Program-made: the position numbers and the translations under genes | Part shown: in pieces, positions 48,942 to 58,428 of the stretch | Layout: the number at the start of each line of letters is the position of its first letter | Numbering within the stretch: the first letter of the stretch is position 1 | Notes under the pieces: model-generated | Database searches by the model: none | What the model was told of the DNA's origin: nothing | Seen by the model: only the letters and a program-made list of their open reading frames with translations | From: Pseudoramibacter alactolyticus ATCC 23263 | GTDB lineage: Bacteria; Bacillota; Clostridia; Eubacteriales; Eubacteriaceae | DNA length: 64,000 nucleotides | NCBI RefSeq assembly: GCF_000185505.1 | Contig: NZ_GL622359.1 | Coordinates: 1,918,820 to 1,982,819 of the forward strand | Reading direction: 5' to 3'

Positions 48942-50653
48942 TCGGAAAAATTCTGAACGGCCGTTACGAAATCATTGAGTTGATTGGCCGCGGCGGCATG
49001 GCCTACGTTTATAAAGCGCGGGATTTGAAGTTAAACCGGTTTGTGGCCGTTAAAATCCTGCGGGAAGAATACACGGAAAACGAGCAATTTATCAAGAAAT
49101 TCGATCGCGAATCTCAATCGGCGGCAGGCCTTTCCGATCCGAATATCGTTTCGGTATACGATGTCGGGGTGGATGGCGATGTGTATTTTATCGTGATGGA
49201 ATATGTGGACGGCATCACCCTCAAGCAATATCTGATCAAAAAAGGCCGCCTCGATTATGAAGAAGCGACCAATTTCATCATCGATGTGGCGGAAGCCCTG
49301 CAATGCGCTCACGAACACGGCATCATTCACCGGGATATCAAGCCCCAGAACATCATGCTCACCGCCGATATGACGCCGAAGGTCACCGATTTCGGCATTG
49401 CGCGGGCCATCACCAGTTCCACCATCACCATGACGAATCAGACCATGGGCTCGGTGCACTACATTTCGCCGGAGCAGGCCCGGGGCGGCTTTGTGGACGA
49501 ACGCTCCGATTTGTATTCCTTGGGCATCATGTATTATGAACTGCTCACCGGGGAACTCCCCTTCGATGAAGAAAATACCGTCTCTATTGCGATTAAGCAT
49601 ATCCAGGAGGACATCACCCCGCCAAAAACCATTTTGCCGGAAATCCCCCAGAGCGTCAGCGATGTGGTGGTGCGGCTTTGTCAGAAAAGGCCGGACGATC
49701 GCTATCAGGATTGCGAAGAGCTGATCGCGGATCTCGATCAAATCATGTTAAATGCCTCGGTCGACCTGAATGGCGGGGCGAATAACGGCGGTCTGATCAG
49801 CGATGACAGCCTCTTTCAGGTCGAGCCGGAAGATACGGCCGGTGACGCGGCTGATGAAACGGGGATTGACGATCTGCGCAAAAAGAAAAAGCGCAAGCGC
49901 GTGCTGATCGGACTGTTGGTTGCCGCTTTGGCTATTGCCGGTATTGTGGCCGGTTACCACGCGTTTTCGGCGAGCAGGAAAGTGACGGTGCCGGATGTGT
50001 CCGGGATGACCAAGAGTCAGGCGAAAACGGCCGTGGAAGCCGTCGGCCTGACCCTTGAAGTGGAAAGCACCGAATACAGCGACACGGTGGACAGGGGCAA
50101 GATCATTTCCCAGTCGCCGAAGGCCAATGCCATGTCCAGAGAAGGCCGCACAGTTAAAGTGGTCATCAGTAAGGGAAGTGAAAGCGTGCAGGTGCCCAAT
50201 GTCGTCGGAATGACCGAAAACGAAGCAGTTTCCGCGCTGGAAAAGGCCAATCTCCAGGTGGCGGAAATCAAGCGGGAATACAATGACAGTTATTCCAGCG
50301 GTGTGGTTTATAACGCCTCGCCCTCGGCCGGCTCTGCGGTGGATAAAAACAGCAAGGTCACGCTCTATGTTTCCAAGGGAAAGGAAACGGTCTCGGTGCC
50401 GGGGCTTGTGGGGCTGACCCAGAATGATGCTGAAAGCCGGATCAAAGCCAACGGCTTTACCGTTGGGACGGTAACTCAGCAGTATTCGGATTCCTATGCA
50501 TCCGGTGTGGTGATGAGCCAGTCACCCAGTGAAGGCACCCAAATCGAAAAGGGAACGACCATTAACTTTGTGGTCAGCAAGGGGGTCGATCCTAACAGCA
50601 GCGCAGCCAAAGGCTCTTCAAAGAATGACGATTCGGACGAAGCAGACAACTGA
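48938..50653 (+). CDS. pknB: PASTA-domain Ser/Thr protein kinase
   Basis: The 571-residue kinase has an N-terminal Hanks-type domain (residues 1-270: GRGGMAYVYKARDL, VAVKIL, IIHRDIKPQNIML, DFGIAR, GSVHYISPEQARGG). A lysine-rich juxtamembrane strip is followed by a membrane helix near 325-347 (VLIGLLVAALAIAGIVAG) and three extracellular PASTA repeats (VPDVSGMTKSQAK, VPNVVGMTENEAV, VPGLVGLTQNDAE). PASTA kinases sense muropeptides or lipid II and regulate cell wall growth and division. GTG start, overlapping stp. A Ser/Asp-rich tail ends the protein. Confidence 0.95.
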   Translation: MIGKILNGRYEIIELIGRGGMAYVYKARDLKLNRFVAVKILREEYTENEQFIKKFDRESQSAAGLSDPNIVSVYDVGVDGDVYFIVMEYVDGITLKQYLIKKGRLDYEEATNFIIDVAEALQCAHEHGIIHRDIKPQNIMLTADMTPKVTDFGIARAITSSTITMTNQTMGSVHYISPEQARGGFVDERSDLYSLGIMYYELLTGELPFDEENTVSIAIKHIQEDITPPKTILPEIPQSVSDVVVRLCQKRPDDRYQDCEELIADLDQIMLNASVDLNGGANNGGLISDDSLFQVEPEDTAGDAADETGIDDLRKKKKRKRVLIGLLVAALAIAGIVAGYHAFSASRKVTVPDVSGMTKSQAKTAVEAVGLTLEVESTEYSDTVDRGKIISQSPKANAMSREGRTVKVVISKGSESVQVPNVVGMTENEAVSALEKANLQVAEIKREYNDSYSSGVVYNASPSAGSAVDKNSKVTLYVSKGKETVSVPGLVGLTQNDAESRIKANGFTVGTVTQQYSDSYASGVVMSQSPSEGTQIEKGTTINFVVSKGVDPNSSAAKGSSKNDDSDEADN

Positions 50654-50668
50654 TCCTTAAAGCTGGAT

Positions 50669-51565
50669 ATGAAAACAATACAAAGCAAAACGCCGATCTC
50701 CGGACGCATTGTCCAGGGGATCGGCGGTTTCTATACCATTGAAAAATCAGACGGCAGCCGGATCACCGCGAAGCCGGCGGGTATCTTGCGTCACAATCGG
50801 CAGACGCCGATGGTCGGCGATTGGGTCACCGTCGAAAAGAACGGTGCCCAGGATGGCGAATACGCGCTGACCGCCATTGCCGAGCGCAAGAATGTTTTCG
50901 TGCGTCCACCGGTGGCCAATGTGGATTTGGCGGTGATTGTCTTTGCGCTCAGCAATCCCCGCCCCAACACCCTGCTTCTGGATAAGCTGCTCATCGCCTG
51001 CGAAGTGCGGAGCGTTGCCCCGATCATCTGCTTTACCAAGGAGGACCTGGCTAAAGAAACAGACTGGGTCGTCGTGGAGACCTATCGCAAAACGTCTTAT
51101 CCCGTGGTAGTCCATTCGCCGGAGGCGCCGGCTGATGCGCAACTGACCCGACACATGGCGGGAAAGACCGTTTTTCTGGCCGGCCCTTCCGGGGTGGGCA
51201 AATCGACGCTGACCAATCGGCTGTGCGGCGGTGCGGTGATGGCCACCGGCGGGCTGAGCGCAAAGCTGGGCCGCGGCAAACATACCACCCGTCACGTGGC
51301 GCTGCTGCCGCTGCCGGGCGGCGGATGGATTCTCGATACGCCCGGGTTCTCCGCGTTGAAGCTGACCAAGGCGGCCGCGCCCGAGAGGCTGCGGGATTAT
51401 TTCCCGGAATTTGTTCGGGGAGCCTGCAAGTTTAACGATTGTCTGCATCTGAAGGAGCCGGGCTGCGCGGTGAGAGCGCAACTGGCGGCCGGCGAGATCG
51501 CCCCATCCCGCTACGAACATTATGTGACGCTCCTCGAAGAATTGAAAGGGAGGAACCGCTATTGA
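50669..51565 (+). CDS. rsgA: ribosome small subunit-dependent GTPase A
   Basis: The 298-residue protein has the circularly permuted GTPase order: OB fold at the N-terminus, then CFTKEDLA (G4), AGPSGVGKSTLTNRL (G1), GRGKHTTRH (G2) and LDTPGF (G3). The C-terminal zinc region is GACKFNDCLHLKEPGCAV. It checks 30S subunit maturation. It is 15 bases after pknB and overlaps thiN. Confidence 0.94.
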   Translation: MKTIQSKTPISGRIVQGIGGFYTIEKSDGSRITAKPAGILRHNRQTPMVGDWVTVEKNGAQDGEYALTAIAERKNVFVRPPVANVDLAVIVFALSNPRPNTLLLDKLLIACEVRSVAPIICFTKEDLAKETDWVVVETYRKTSYPVVVHSPEAPADAQLTRHMAGKTVFLAGPSGVGKSTLTNRLCGGAVMATGGLSAKLGRGKHTTRHVALLPLPGGGWILDTPGFSALKLTKAAAPERLRDYFPEFVRGACKFNDCLHLKEPGCAVRAQLAAGEIAPSRYEHYVTLLEELKGRNRY

Positions 51566-52224
51566 AGGCGGCAAAAAATATAGTCATTTTTACCGGCGGC
51601 AGCTATGGCGCGCCGGATTTTTATCGCGCAGTGTTAAAAGAACAGCCGGCCGATCAAATTATTGCGGCGGACAAAGGCGCAGAAATGGCACACCGGCTGG
51701 GGCTTGTGCCGGATGTGCTCGTCGGAGATTTTGATTCGGCGGATCCGGCGGTGATCCAAGCCCTTGTGGATCAAGGCGTGCCGGTGGAGCGCCACCCGGT
51801 GCGAAAAAATCAGACGGACACGGAGCTTGCGGTGTCGGTGGCGCTTTCGGGCGGTGCGGCGTCGGTGATTCTTTTCGGGGCGATGGGCAGCCGGATCGAT
51901 CATGTGATCGGCTCCATCGATACCCTCATCAGCATCGAAGCGGCGGAGGCCATCGGCTGGCTGGTGGATCCCCACAACCGGCTGCGCTTGCTGACCGGAC
52001 CGGGGCGATGGCCGCTCGCGCTGGCGCCGGGCACCACGGTGAGCCTGATTCCCTGGTGCGGTTCGGCAGGACCGGTGAACCTTGCGGGCTTTGATTATCC
52101 GCTGAAGGAAGCGATGCTCACGCCGGAGACGGCCGGCCGCACGCTCAGCAATGTGGCGGCCGAAGGAGAGCAGTGCATTACCATCAGGAAAGGCCGGGTG
52201 CTTCTCGACATCGTGAGCGAGTGA
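51562..52224 (+). CDS. thiN: thiamine pyrophosphokinase
   Basis: The 220-residue enzyme has IIAADKGAEMAHRLGLVPDV, LVGDFDSADPA, RKNQTDTELAVSVAL and LFGAMGSRIDHVIGSIDTL, the catalytic core that transfers pyrophosphate from ATP to thiamine. The start is TTG overlapping the rsgA stop (TTGA), with GGGAGG eight bases upstream; longer in-frame readings run through the rsgA gene. It converts salvaged thiamine to the coenzyme sensed by the two riboswitches at 37068 and 42335. Confidence 0.92.
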   Translation: MKAAKNIVIFTGGSYGAPDFYRAVLKEQPADQIIAADKGAEMAHRLGLVPDVLVGDFDSADPAVIQALVDQGVPVERHPVRKNQTDTELAVSVALSGGAASVILFGAMGSRIDHVIGSIDTLISIEAAEAIGWLVDPHNRLRLLTGPGRWPLALAPGTTVSLIPWCGSAGPVNLAGFDYPLKEAMLTPETAGRTLSNVAAEGEQCITIRKGRVLLDIVSE

Positions 52225-52255
52225 CGGCGCTGAGACCATCAAAACAAAAAATAAA

Positions 52256-52283
52256 AAAGCACGCATTCGCGTGCTTCTTTTTT
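52256..52283. terminator. bidirectional terminator between thiN and rpmB
   Basis: AAGCACGC-ATTC-GCGTGCTT is a perfect 8-bp stem with flanking A-run (AATAAAA) and T-run (CTTTTTTT), serving both converging genes. Confidence 0.9.
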
Positions 52284-52305
52284 TGTGTAATACGGCTGTG
52301 GTGCC

Positions 52306-52494
52306 TTATGCGCGTTCAATTTTGCCGAAACGCAGGCATCGGGTGCAGACATATTCGCGTCTCGGTGTTCCATCGACCAAGATTTTGATTTTCTGCAGGT
52401 TGGGCTTCCACATTCTTTTATTATGTTTGTTTGAGTGCGAGACGGTGTTGCCGGAGACAACGCTCTTCTTGCACACAAAGCATTCTTTAGCCAT
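52306..52494 (-). CDS. rpmB: 50S ribosomal protein L28
   Basis: The 62-residue protein is a Cys-containing L28: MAKECFVCKK at the start, NTVSHSNKHNKRMWKPNLQK in the middle, and CTRCLRFGKIERA at the end, with the two CxxC pairs of the zinc-binding form. Length is normal. AGGGAGG precedes the ATG. It converges with thiN, the usual Firmicute arrangement next to the asp23-fakA genes. Confidence 0.96.
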   Translation of the reverse strand: MAKECFVCKKSVVSGNTVSHSNKHNKRMWKPNLQKIKILVDGTPRREYVCTRCLRFGKIERA

Positions 52495-52589
52495 GCTCTA
52501 AACCTCCCTTGTTTTCGAATCGTCTGTGTCAACAGGAGCCATTATAACACAGTGCTTTGAAAGGATGCAATAAGTTTTTTGACTTTATT

Positions 52590-52618
52590 TTGACTTTGGG
52601 AGGGATAAGCGGTAAAAT
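52590..52618 (+). promoter_or_regulatory. sigma-A promoter of the asp23-fakA-recG unit
   Basis: TTGACT (52590-52595), 17-base spacer, TAAAAT (52613-52618). The leader to the asp23 ATG is about 160 bases; a frame starting at 52722 inside it lacks a ribosome site. Confidence 0.65.
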
Positions 52619-52781
52619 AGCTCATATAATACGTTCATATTGAGGGACTTGTCACAAATCAGTATGAGAGGAGAAGAAAGCGCGCCAAAAGCCGACGGAC
52701 GCCGCAGGAAATCGCAAGATCATGCGCCGCGGGGAGGCCCATGGCACCGGCTGCGCGTTTGCATGCAACAAGGAGTCGATA

Positions 52782-53129
52782 ATGAGAATAGAAAATGATC
52801 TGGGCTATATCGAATTATCCCGAAAGGCGATTGCCGATATTGCGGCCGATACCGCCATGCAGTGCTACGGCCTGGTGGGGATGGCGCATCAGCGCGGCCG
52901 GGACGGTCTGATTGAAATTCTGACGCGGGAACGCCTGAGCAAGGGCGTCGGCGTGAGCTTTGACGGCGACGGCAAGCTGCTGATCGATCTTTACGTGATC
53001 GTCGAACAGACCATCAAGGTATCGGTGGTGGCCGACAATATTATTTCAGCCGTCAAATACAACGTCGAACGCCAGACGGGACTGAAAGTCAAACGGGTCA
53101 CCGTCAACGTGGTCAGTGTCCGGGCATAA
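52782..53129 (+). CDS. Asp23/Gls24 family envelope stress protein
   Basis: The 115-residue protein has the family pattern LGYIELSRKAIADIAADTAM, CYGLVGMAH, GVGVSFDGDGKLLIDLYVIV and VKYNVERQTGLKVKRVTVNV. Such proteins gather at the membrane or cell envelope; in Clostridia this copy lies before the DAK2 gene (yloU-yloV order). The ATG with AAGGAG seven bases upstream is used; a frame extending 20 codons further upstream lacks support. Confidence 0.92.
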   Translation: MRIENDLGYIELSRKAIADIAADTAMQCYGLVGMAHQRGRDGLIEILTRERLSKGVGVSFDGDGKLLIDLYVIVEQTIKVSVVADNIISAVKYNVERQTGLKVKRVTVNVVSVRA

Positions 53130-53142
53130 TGTGGAGGAATGA

Positions 53143-54771
53143 ATGGAAATCAAGCAGATTGACGGCGCCGTGCTACGCAGCATGTTTGAGACCGGCGCCA
53201 AGAATCTTGAACTCAATAAAAAAACAGTCGATGAATTGAATGTCTTCCCGGTGCCGGACGGCGATACGGGAACCAATATGGCCATGACGTTTTCCAACTC
53301 CATCCGGGAGCTCGACAAACTGGAAAAAAATGATCTGCACGCGGTGGCCAAGACCGTTTCCAGCGGAGCGCTCATCGGCGCCCGAGGCAATTCCGGCGTG
53401 ATTTTGTCTCAGATTCTGCGCGGGGTCGCGGCGGCGACCAAGGGCAAGCAGACGCTCGACGTGGCCGGGGCGGCGGCGGCGATCTGCGCGGCCCGGGACA
53501 CGGCTTATAAAGCGGTGATGAAACCGACGGAAGGCACCATCTTAACGGTGATTCGCGAAATGGGCGAATTTGCCGAAGCCCATCAGAGCGAATACGAAGA
53601 TGTGCTGGCTTTCCTTTCCGATGTGCTCGAGCAGGGCAAGGACACCTTGCTGCGTACGCCGGACATGCTGCCGGTGCTCAAGGAAGCCGGCGTGGTGGAC
53701 TCCGGCGGTCAGGGCCTCATTTTCATCTGTGAGGGAGCGGTGAAGGGACTTGCTGGCGAAGATCTCGGCCGGGAAGTCAAGCTCACCTTGGCGGACCGAG
53801 AACGCTTTGTGGATGATTCCCATATGAAGCCGGAGGATCTGACCTTCGGCTATTGCACCGAGTTTATCGTCAAGCACGCCCACGGCGCGGATGCAGACGA
53901 TTTGCGCGACTACTTGTCAACCATCGGAGACTGTGTGCTCGTCATTCAGGATGAGGATGTCATCAAAGTCCACGTGCACACCGATCATCCGGGCAAGGCC
54001 TTTGAAAAGGGGCTGTCGTTAGGGAGTCTCACCCGGATGAAGGTGGACAATATGCGCGAAATGCTTGGCGTGCCCGACGAAGAAGAAACGGAAACGGATC
54101 CGCCGGCCGAACACCTGCCCTATGGCTTCGTGGCGGTTTCTCCCGGCGAGGGGCTGACCCGCATTTTCAAAGATTTGGGAGTTACCCGGGTAATCGCGGG
54201 GGGGCAGACCATGAATCCCAGCACCGAGGATTTTATGTCGGAGATCGATCGGATTGACGCGGATCACATCTTTTTGTTTCCGAACAACGGCAATATCATC
54301 ATGGCGGCGAGTCAGGCGGAGGCCATTTCAGACAAAGCGGTGCATGTGATCCCGACTAAGACCATTCCCCAGTGCGTCACGGCGATGCTCAACTTCGACC
54401 CGGACGGCGGCTGGGAAGCCAATGTTGAATCGATGACGGCCGTGCTCGACGGGGTGAAGACCGGCGAAGTGACTTACGCGGTGCGCGATACCAGCATCGG
54501 CGGGATGGCCATTGCCAAAGGCGACATCATGGGGATCAGCGATGGCGATATCCAGACCACCGGTCGGGATGTGAACGCGGTGACCGCGGAGCTGCTCGCA
54601 GGGATGATCGAGCCTGACAGTGAGCTCATCTCCATTTATTACGGGGCAGATCAGCCGGAATCGGCGGCGGAAGCCTTGGTAGCGCAGCTGGAAGAGGCTT
54701 ATCCGGACTGTGACATCGAGGTGTCCGAAGGGGCGCAGCCGCTCTATTATTACATCGTTTCGGTCGAATAA
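53143..54771 (+). CDS. DAK2/DegV-fold protein, YloV/FakA-like
   Basis: The 542-residue protein has an N-terminal DhaL/DAK2 nucleotide-binding domain (residues 1-200: VFPVPDGDTGTNMAMTFSNS, SSGALIGARGNSGVILSQIL, VVDSGGQGLIFI), a central domain and a C-terminal DegV-like lipid-binding domain (HIFLFPNNGNIIMAASQAE, PTKTIPQCVTAML). In FakAB systems FakA is the kinase that phosphorylates fatty acids held by FakB. The DxDxxN metal-binding layout is intact (PDGDTGTN). GGAGG precedes the ATG; no FakB is adjacent. Confidence 0.92.
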   Translation: MEIKQIDGAVLRSMFETGAKNLELNKKTVDELNVFPVPDGDTGTNMAMTFSNSIRELDKLEKNDLHAVAKTVSSGALIGARGNSGVILSQILRGVAAATKGKQTLDVAGAAAAICAARDTAYKAVMKPTEGTILTVIREMGEFAEAHQSEYEDVLAFLSDVLEQGKDTLLRTPDMLPVLKEAGVVDSGGQGLIFICEGAVKGLAGEDLGREVKLTLADRERFVDDSHMKPEDLTFGYCTEFIVKHAHGADADDLRDYLSTIGDCVLVIQDEDVIKVHVHTDHPGKAFEKGLSLGSLTRMKVDNMREMLGVPDEEETETDPPAEHLPYGFVAVSPGEGLTRIFKDLGVTRVIAGGQTMNPSTEDFMSEIDRIDADHIFLFPNNGNIIMAASQAEAISDKAVHVIPTKTIPQCVTAMLNFDPDGGWEANVESMTAVLDGVKTGEVTYAVRDTSIGGMAIAKGDIMGISDGDIQTTGRDVNAVTAELLAGMIEPDSELISIYYGADQPESAAEALVAQLEEAYPDCDIEVSEGAQPLYYYIVSVE

Positions 54772-54818
54772 AATCTGAAAAAGCCAGTGCCTGGGGGGCA
54801 CAAGGGATTTGAAAGCCA

Positions 54819-56858
54819 ATGAAACTTGACGACAGGATTCGGGACGTGCCCGGCGTGGGCCCCAAGCGGGAGCGCGCGTTGAACGACGGCGGGATTTTCA
54901 CGGTTGAAGATCTGCTGGCTCATTTCCCGAAGCAATATATCGATCGGTCGCGGCGGGGAACCTTCGCCGCGCCATCGGAAACAGCGGTGACGATCGAGGC
55001 ATGCGTCAGCCGCAAAGGGACAGTCCGGCGAATTCGCAGGAATCTGTCCCTTTTTGGTTTGTCGGTGACGACGGACGACGGCGTGACGGGGCAGATCACC
55101 TTTTTTAATCAACCCTGGCTCGCGGAGCATTTTCACGAGGAAGCGCGTTATTATTTTTTTGGACGCATCACCGAGAAGAAGGGCAAGTGCGGGATGGCCA
55201 ATCCCCAATTTGTCCCGACGGACAAGCCGGGGAATTTTTTTGAGCTGACACCGGTTTACGCGCCGGTGGGCGGCGTTTCCGGGGAGACCCTCCGCAAGCT
55301 GATTGCCAAAGTGCTCGCAGAAGACATCGCCATGTCGGATCCGCTGCCGGAAACCTTGCGGAAAGACCGGTGTTTGCCGAACAGTGCGGCATGTCTTAAG
55401 CTGCTGCACTGCCCGCAGACGATGGCTGAGGTCGCAGCGGGCCGGACGCGGTTAAAGTTTGAAGAAGCGCTCAAGCTCAACCTCGGGCTGCTGCGAAGCC
55501 GCGGCGAGACGCGGCGGTCTTCGGTGGTGCTGGCGCATCCCGCGAGCCTGTCGCGCTTTGAGCGGGGATTGCCCTTTTTGCTGACCGAGGGGCAGCGCCG
55601 GGTGCTCGCGGAGATTGCCGCTGATCTTCAGAGCGGGCGGATCATGAACCGGCTGGTGCAGGGGGATGTGGGCAGCGGCAAGACCGTCGTCGCTGTAGCT
55701 TGCGCTTATTTGATGGCGCTGGGCGGCTATCAATGCGCCTATATGGCGCCGACGGAAATTCTCGCGGAGCAGCATGCCCGCAATTTCGAAGCATATCTGG
55801 CCCCCTACGGCATCAGTGTGACGCTGGTTACCGGGAGCATGAAGGCGTCGGAGCGGGAAAACGCCCTGACCCACATTGCGAACGGCGACGCTCAAGTAAT
55901 CATCGGCACCCACGCGCTCTTCCAAAAAGACATGGCCTATTACAATCTGGGCATGGTCATCACTGACGAGCAGCACCGTTTCGGCGTGCGGCAGCGGGGA
56001 CTGCTTGCGCTCAAGGGCGAGCGCCCCCATACCCTGGTGATGAGCGCGACGCCCATCCCGCGGACATTGGCGCTGGTGCTTTACGGCGATCTCGATATCT
56101 CGGTGATCGATACCATGCCGGCGGGACGCAAGAAGGTCAAAACCTATTTTTATACCGAGAAAGCCTTACGTAAAATTTTGGGGATGATGGCGGTGGAGAT
56201 GGCTGCCGGACATCAGGGATTTATCGTTTGTCCCTTTGTGGAAAATGCCGAGGAAATGGCCGAGGTGCGCGACACTCAGACGGTTTGCCGGGAAGTGGAC
56301 CGCTATTATAAAGGGCTTTACCGGGTGGCCTGCCTGCACGGCAAAATGAAGCCGGATGAAAAAGCGGCGGTGGTTGTCGATTTTTCCGCCGGTAAAATCG
56401 ATTGCCTGGTGGCGACGAGCATCATCGAGGTGGGCATCGACGTGCCCAATGTCACGATGATGGTGGTGATGAGCGCCGACCGCTTCGGTCTGTCCCAGCT
56501 GCATCAGCTGCGGGGGCGCGTCGGCCGGGGCGACGCCCAGGCGTATTGCTTTCTCGTGTCCAACGCGGTGAACGAGAAGACCATCGCGCGCATGAAGGTG
56601 ATTGTGAACCATCACAACGGGCAGGAAATTGCCGAGGCGGATTTTAAACTGCGGGGGCCGGGGGATGCCTTCGGCACCAGGCAGCACGGCCTGCCGGCGC
56701 TGTCGGCGCTGGATCCGGCGGCGGACGCGGCGCTTTTGGCCGAAACCAGGGCGATTGCCGAGCAGCTTCTGGCCTCGCCCAAGGCGGAGGACATGGCGAG
56801 CTGCGACGCGCTGACCCGCGCCTTCGACCACGGTGTTGAGCAGATATCGATGAATTGA
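54819..56858 (+). CDS. recG: ATP-dependent DNA helicase RecG
   Basis: The 679-residue helicase begins with the DNA-binding wedge/OB domain ([31 protein letters not shown]). Helicase motifs are [17 protein letters not shown] (Walker A), [27 protein letters not shown] (DEQH), [21 protein letters not shown] and [12 protein letters not shown]. It remodels stalled replication forks and Holliday junctions. Length is normal. It follows the DAK2 gene by 47 bases and precedes rsmD. Confidence 0.95.
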   Translation: MKLDDRIRDVPGVGPKRERALNDGGIFTVEDLLAHFPKQYIDRSRRGTFAAPSETAVTIEACVSRKGTVRRIRRNLSLFGLSVTTDDGVTGQITFFNQPWLAEHFHEEARYYFFGRITEKKGKCGMANPQFVPTDKPGNFFELTPVYAPVGGVSGETLRKLIAKVLAEDIAMSDPLPETLRKDRCLPNSAACLKLLHCPQTMAEVAAGRTRLKFEEALKLNLGLLRSRGETRRSSVVLAHPASLSRFERGLPFLLTEGQRRVLAEIAADLQSGRIMNRLVQGDVGSGKTVVAVACAYLMALGGYQCAYMAPTEILAEQHARNFEAYLAPYGISVTLVTGSMKASERENALTHIANGDAQVIIGTHALFQKDMAYYNLGMVITDEQHRFGVRQRGLLALKGERPHTLVMSATPIPRTLALVLYGDLDISVIDTMPAGRKKVKTYFYTEKALRKILGMMAVEMAAGHQGFIVCPFVENAEEMAEVRDTQTVCREVDRYYKGLYRVACLHGKMKPDEKAAVVVDFSAGKIDCLVATSIIEVGIDVPNVTMMVVMSADRFGLSQLHQLRGRVGRGDAQAYCFLVSNAVNEKTIARMKVIVNHHNGQEIAEADFKLRGPGDAFGTRQHGLPALSALDPAADAALLAETRAIAEQLLASPKAEDMASCDALTRAFDHGVEQISMN

Positions 56859-56889
56859 CAAAAAGAGCAAGCAAGAATGGAGGACGATC

Positions 56890-57483
56890 ATGCGGGTGAT
56901 TGGCGGCGAGCGGCGCGGCCTGAAGTTAAACGCGCCGAGGGGGAAAGCGGTGCGTCCGACGGCGGACAAGGTCAAAGGGGCGATTTTCAACACGATTCAA
57001 TGGGAGCTGGCGGCGGCTGAGGTTTTTGTCGATTGCTTCGGCGGCAGCGGGGCCATGGCCATCGAAGCGCTCAGCCGCGGGGTTAAGACGGCCTGGATTT
57101 TCGATACGGCGCCGGCGAGCATCGATCTGATTCACAGCAATCTGCGCAGGGCGCGTTATGAAAACCGGGCGCACTGTTTAAAGACAGACGCCCGGTCGGG
57201 CATCGATATCCTGGCGGCAAAAGGGGTTGCGGCCGATCTGATTTTTATGGATCCGCCCTACGTGATGGCCGCCGCTTCTGCGCGTTTATGCGGGCAGATT
57301 GTCGCCAAAAAAATCCTCAAATCCACGGGAATTATAATGATAGAACATGAAAAATCTGTTATAATGCCAGTAGTTTGTAGCACTTTAAAACACTGCAAGC
57401 AGAAAAGCTACGGCATCACCGTGGTGGACTATTACAGATGGGAGACGTCGGATGACAATCGCGGTTTATCCCGGGAGCTTTGA
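56890..57483 (+). CDS. rsmD: 16S rRNA (guanine-966-N2)-methyltransferase
   Basis: The 197-residue methyltransferase has RVIGGERRGLKLNAPRGKAV, RPTADKVKGAIFN, DCFGGSGAMAIEALSRG (SAM binding) and FMDPPYVMA (catalytic DPPY). It methylates G966 of 16S rRNA. Its 3' end overlaps coaD by 32 bases in another frame. GGAGGAC precedes the ATG. Confidence 0.93.
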   Translation: MRVIGGERRGLKLNAPRGKAVRPTADKVKGAIFNTIQWELAAAEVFVDCFGGSGAMAIEALSRGVKTAWIFDTAPASIDLIHSNLRRARYENRAHCLKTDARSGIDILAAKGVAADLIFMDPPYVMAAASARLCGQIVAKKILKSTGIIMIEHEKSVIMPVVCSTLKHCKQKSYGITVVDYYRWETSDDNRGLSREL

Positions 57484-57940
57484 TCCGGTGACATTGGGCC
57501 ATCTGGATGTGATCGCTCGAACAGCTCGCATTTTTGATGAAGTGCGGGTCTGCGTGATGAAAAACGTGAGCAAGCACTATTGCTTTGACGAATCGGAACG
57601 GCTCGCCCTTCTGGCCGAAAGCACGCAGGCGCTGGCCAATGTAACCGTCGACCATTACGAGGGCCTTTTGACAGATTATGCCCGTTCGGTGCAGGCCGAT
57701 GTGGTGGTCAAGGGGCTGCGGACCATCGTCGATTTCGAATACGAAATGCAGATGGATTATTTCAACAAGCGCCTGGCGCCGGAGATCGAGACCTTTTATC
57801 TGGTGGCGGACACGCGTTACAGCGTGCTCAGCTCGACGGCGATCCGGGAGCTGATGGCCTTCGGCGGTGATCTGACCGGCCTGGTGCCGGCTCCGGTGAT
57901 TCGCGCCGTCAAAGACAGACAGGGAGGCAACACAAAATGA
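57452..57940 (+). CDS. coaD: phosphopantetheine adenylyltransferase
   Basis: The 162-residue enzyme has IAVYPGSFDPVTLGHLDVIA with the nucleotidyltransferase TxGH motif, FDEVRVCVMKNVSKHY, VVKGLRTIVDFEYEMQMDYF and RYSVLSSTAIRELMAFGGD. It adenylates phosphopantetheine in coenzyme A synthesis. The start lies inside rsmD, with GGAGA eight bases upstream; later ATGs would remove the PGSFDP motif, so the overlap is real. It overlaps the next gene as ATGA. Confidence 0.95.
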   Translation: MTIAVYPGSFDPVTLGHLDVIARTARIFDEVRVCVMKNVSKHYCFDESERLALLAESTQALANVTVDHYEGLLTDYARSVQADVVVKGLRTIVDFEYEMQMDYFNKRLAPEIETFYLVADTRYSVLSSTAIRELMAFGGDLTGLVPAPVIRAVKDRQGGNTK

Positions 57941-58383
57941 AAGTCACAGATCTTTTAAAAGAACTGGAAGAATTGATAGAACGGGGGAACGCGGTTCCCT
58001 TTTCGTCCAAGGCGATGATCAGCCCGGACGAAGCGCTGGAAATCATCGGCGAAATCAAAGAAGAACTGCCCCGGGAATTGTCGGAGTCGCGCGAGATTGT
58101 GGCGGAAAAGAAGCAAATTCTTTTCGAGGCTCAGGCCAGCGCTGACCGGATCAAAAACAGCGCGGAAAAACAGATGAAAGCAATGGTTGATACCGACGAG
58201 GTGACCAAGGCCGCCCAGACCCAGGCCGAAATCATCGTGGAAAACGCCCAGACCCAGGCGAAGGAAATTCGGGTGGGCACGCAGCGTTACGCAGACAAGA
58301 TCCTTCACGAGCTGCAGACCCAGCTCAAAGCGCTCAATGACCAAATCGAAGACAACCGCAGGGAAATTAAGGAATTAAAATAG
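57937..58383 (+). CDS. coiled-coil protein related to V-ATPase subunit H/E-like proteins
   Basis: The 148-residue protein starts MKVTDLLKELEELIERGNAV and is then almost one long charged helix (residues 35-148), rich in Glu, Ala, Lys and Gln, with heptad-like spacing (AEKKQILFEAQASADRI, AAQTQAEIIVENAQTQAKEI). This resembles the ATP synthase stalk-like or DivIVA-like proteins annotated next to coaD in Clostridia. No enzyme motif; a scaffolding role is likely. It overlaps coaD by four bases. Confidence 0.65.
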   Translation: MKVTDLLKELEELIERGNAVPFSSKAMISPDEALEIIGEIKEELPRELSESREIVAEKKQILFEAQASADRIKNSAEKQMKAMVDTDEVTKAAQTQAEIIVENAQTQAKEIRVGTQRYADKILHELQTQLKALNDQIEDNRREIKELK

Positions 58384-58428
58384 CAGCGAAGCCGCGGGCG
58401 GCGGTTTTGTTTAAAAACGGGAGGCAGC

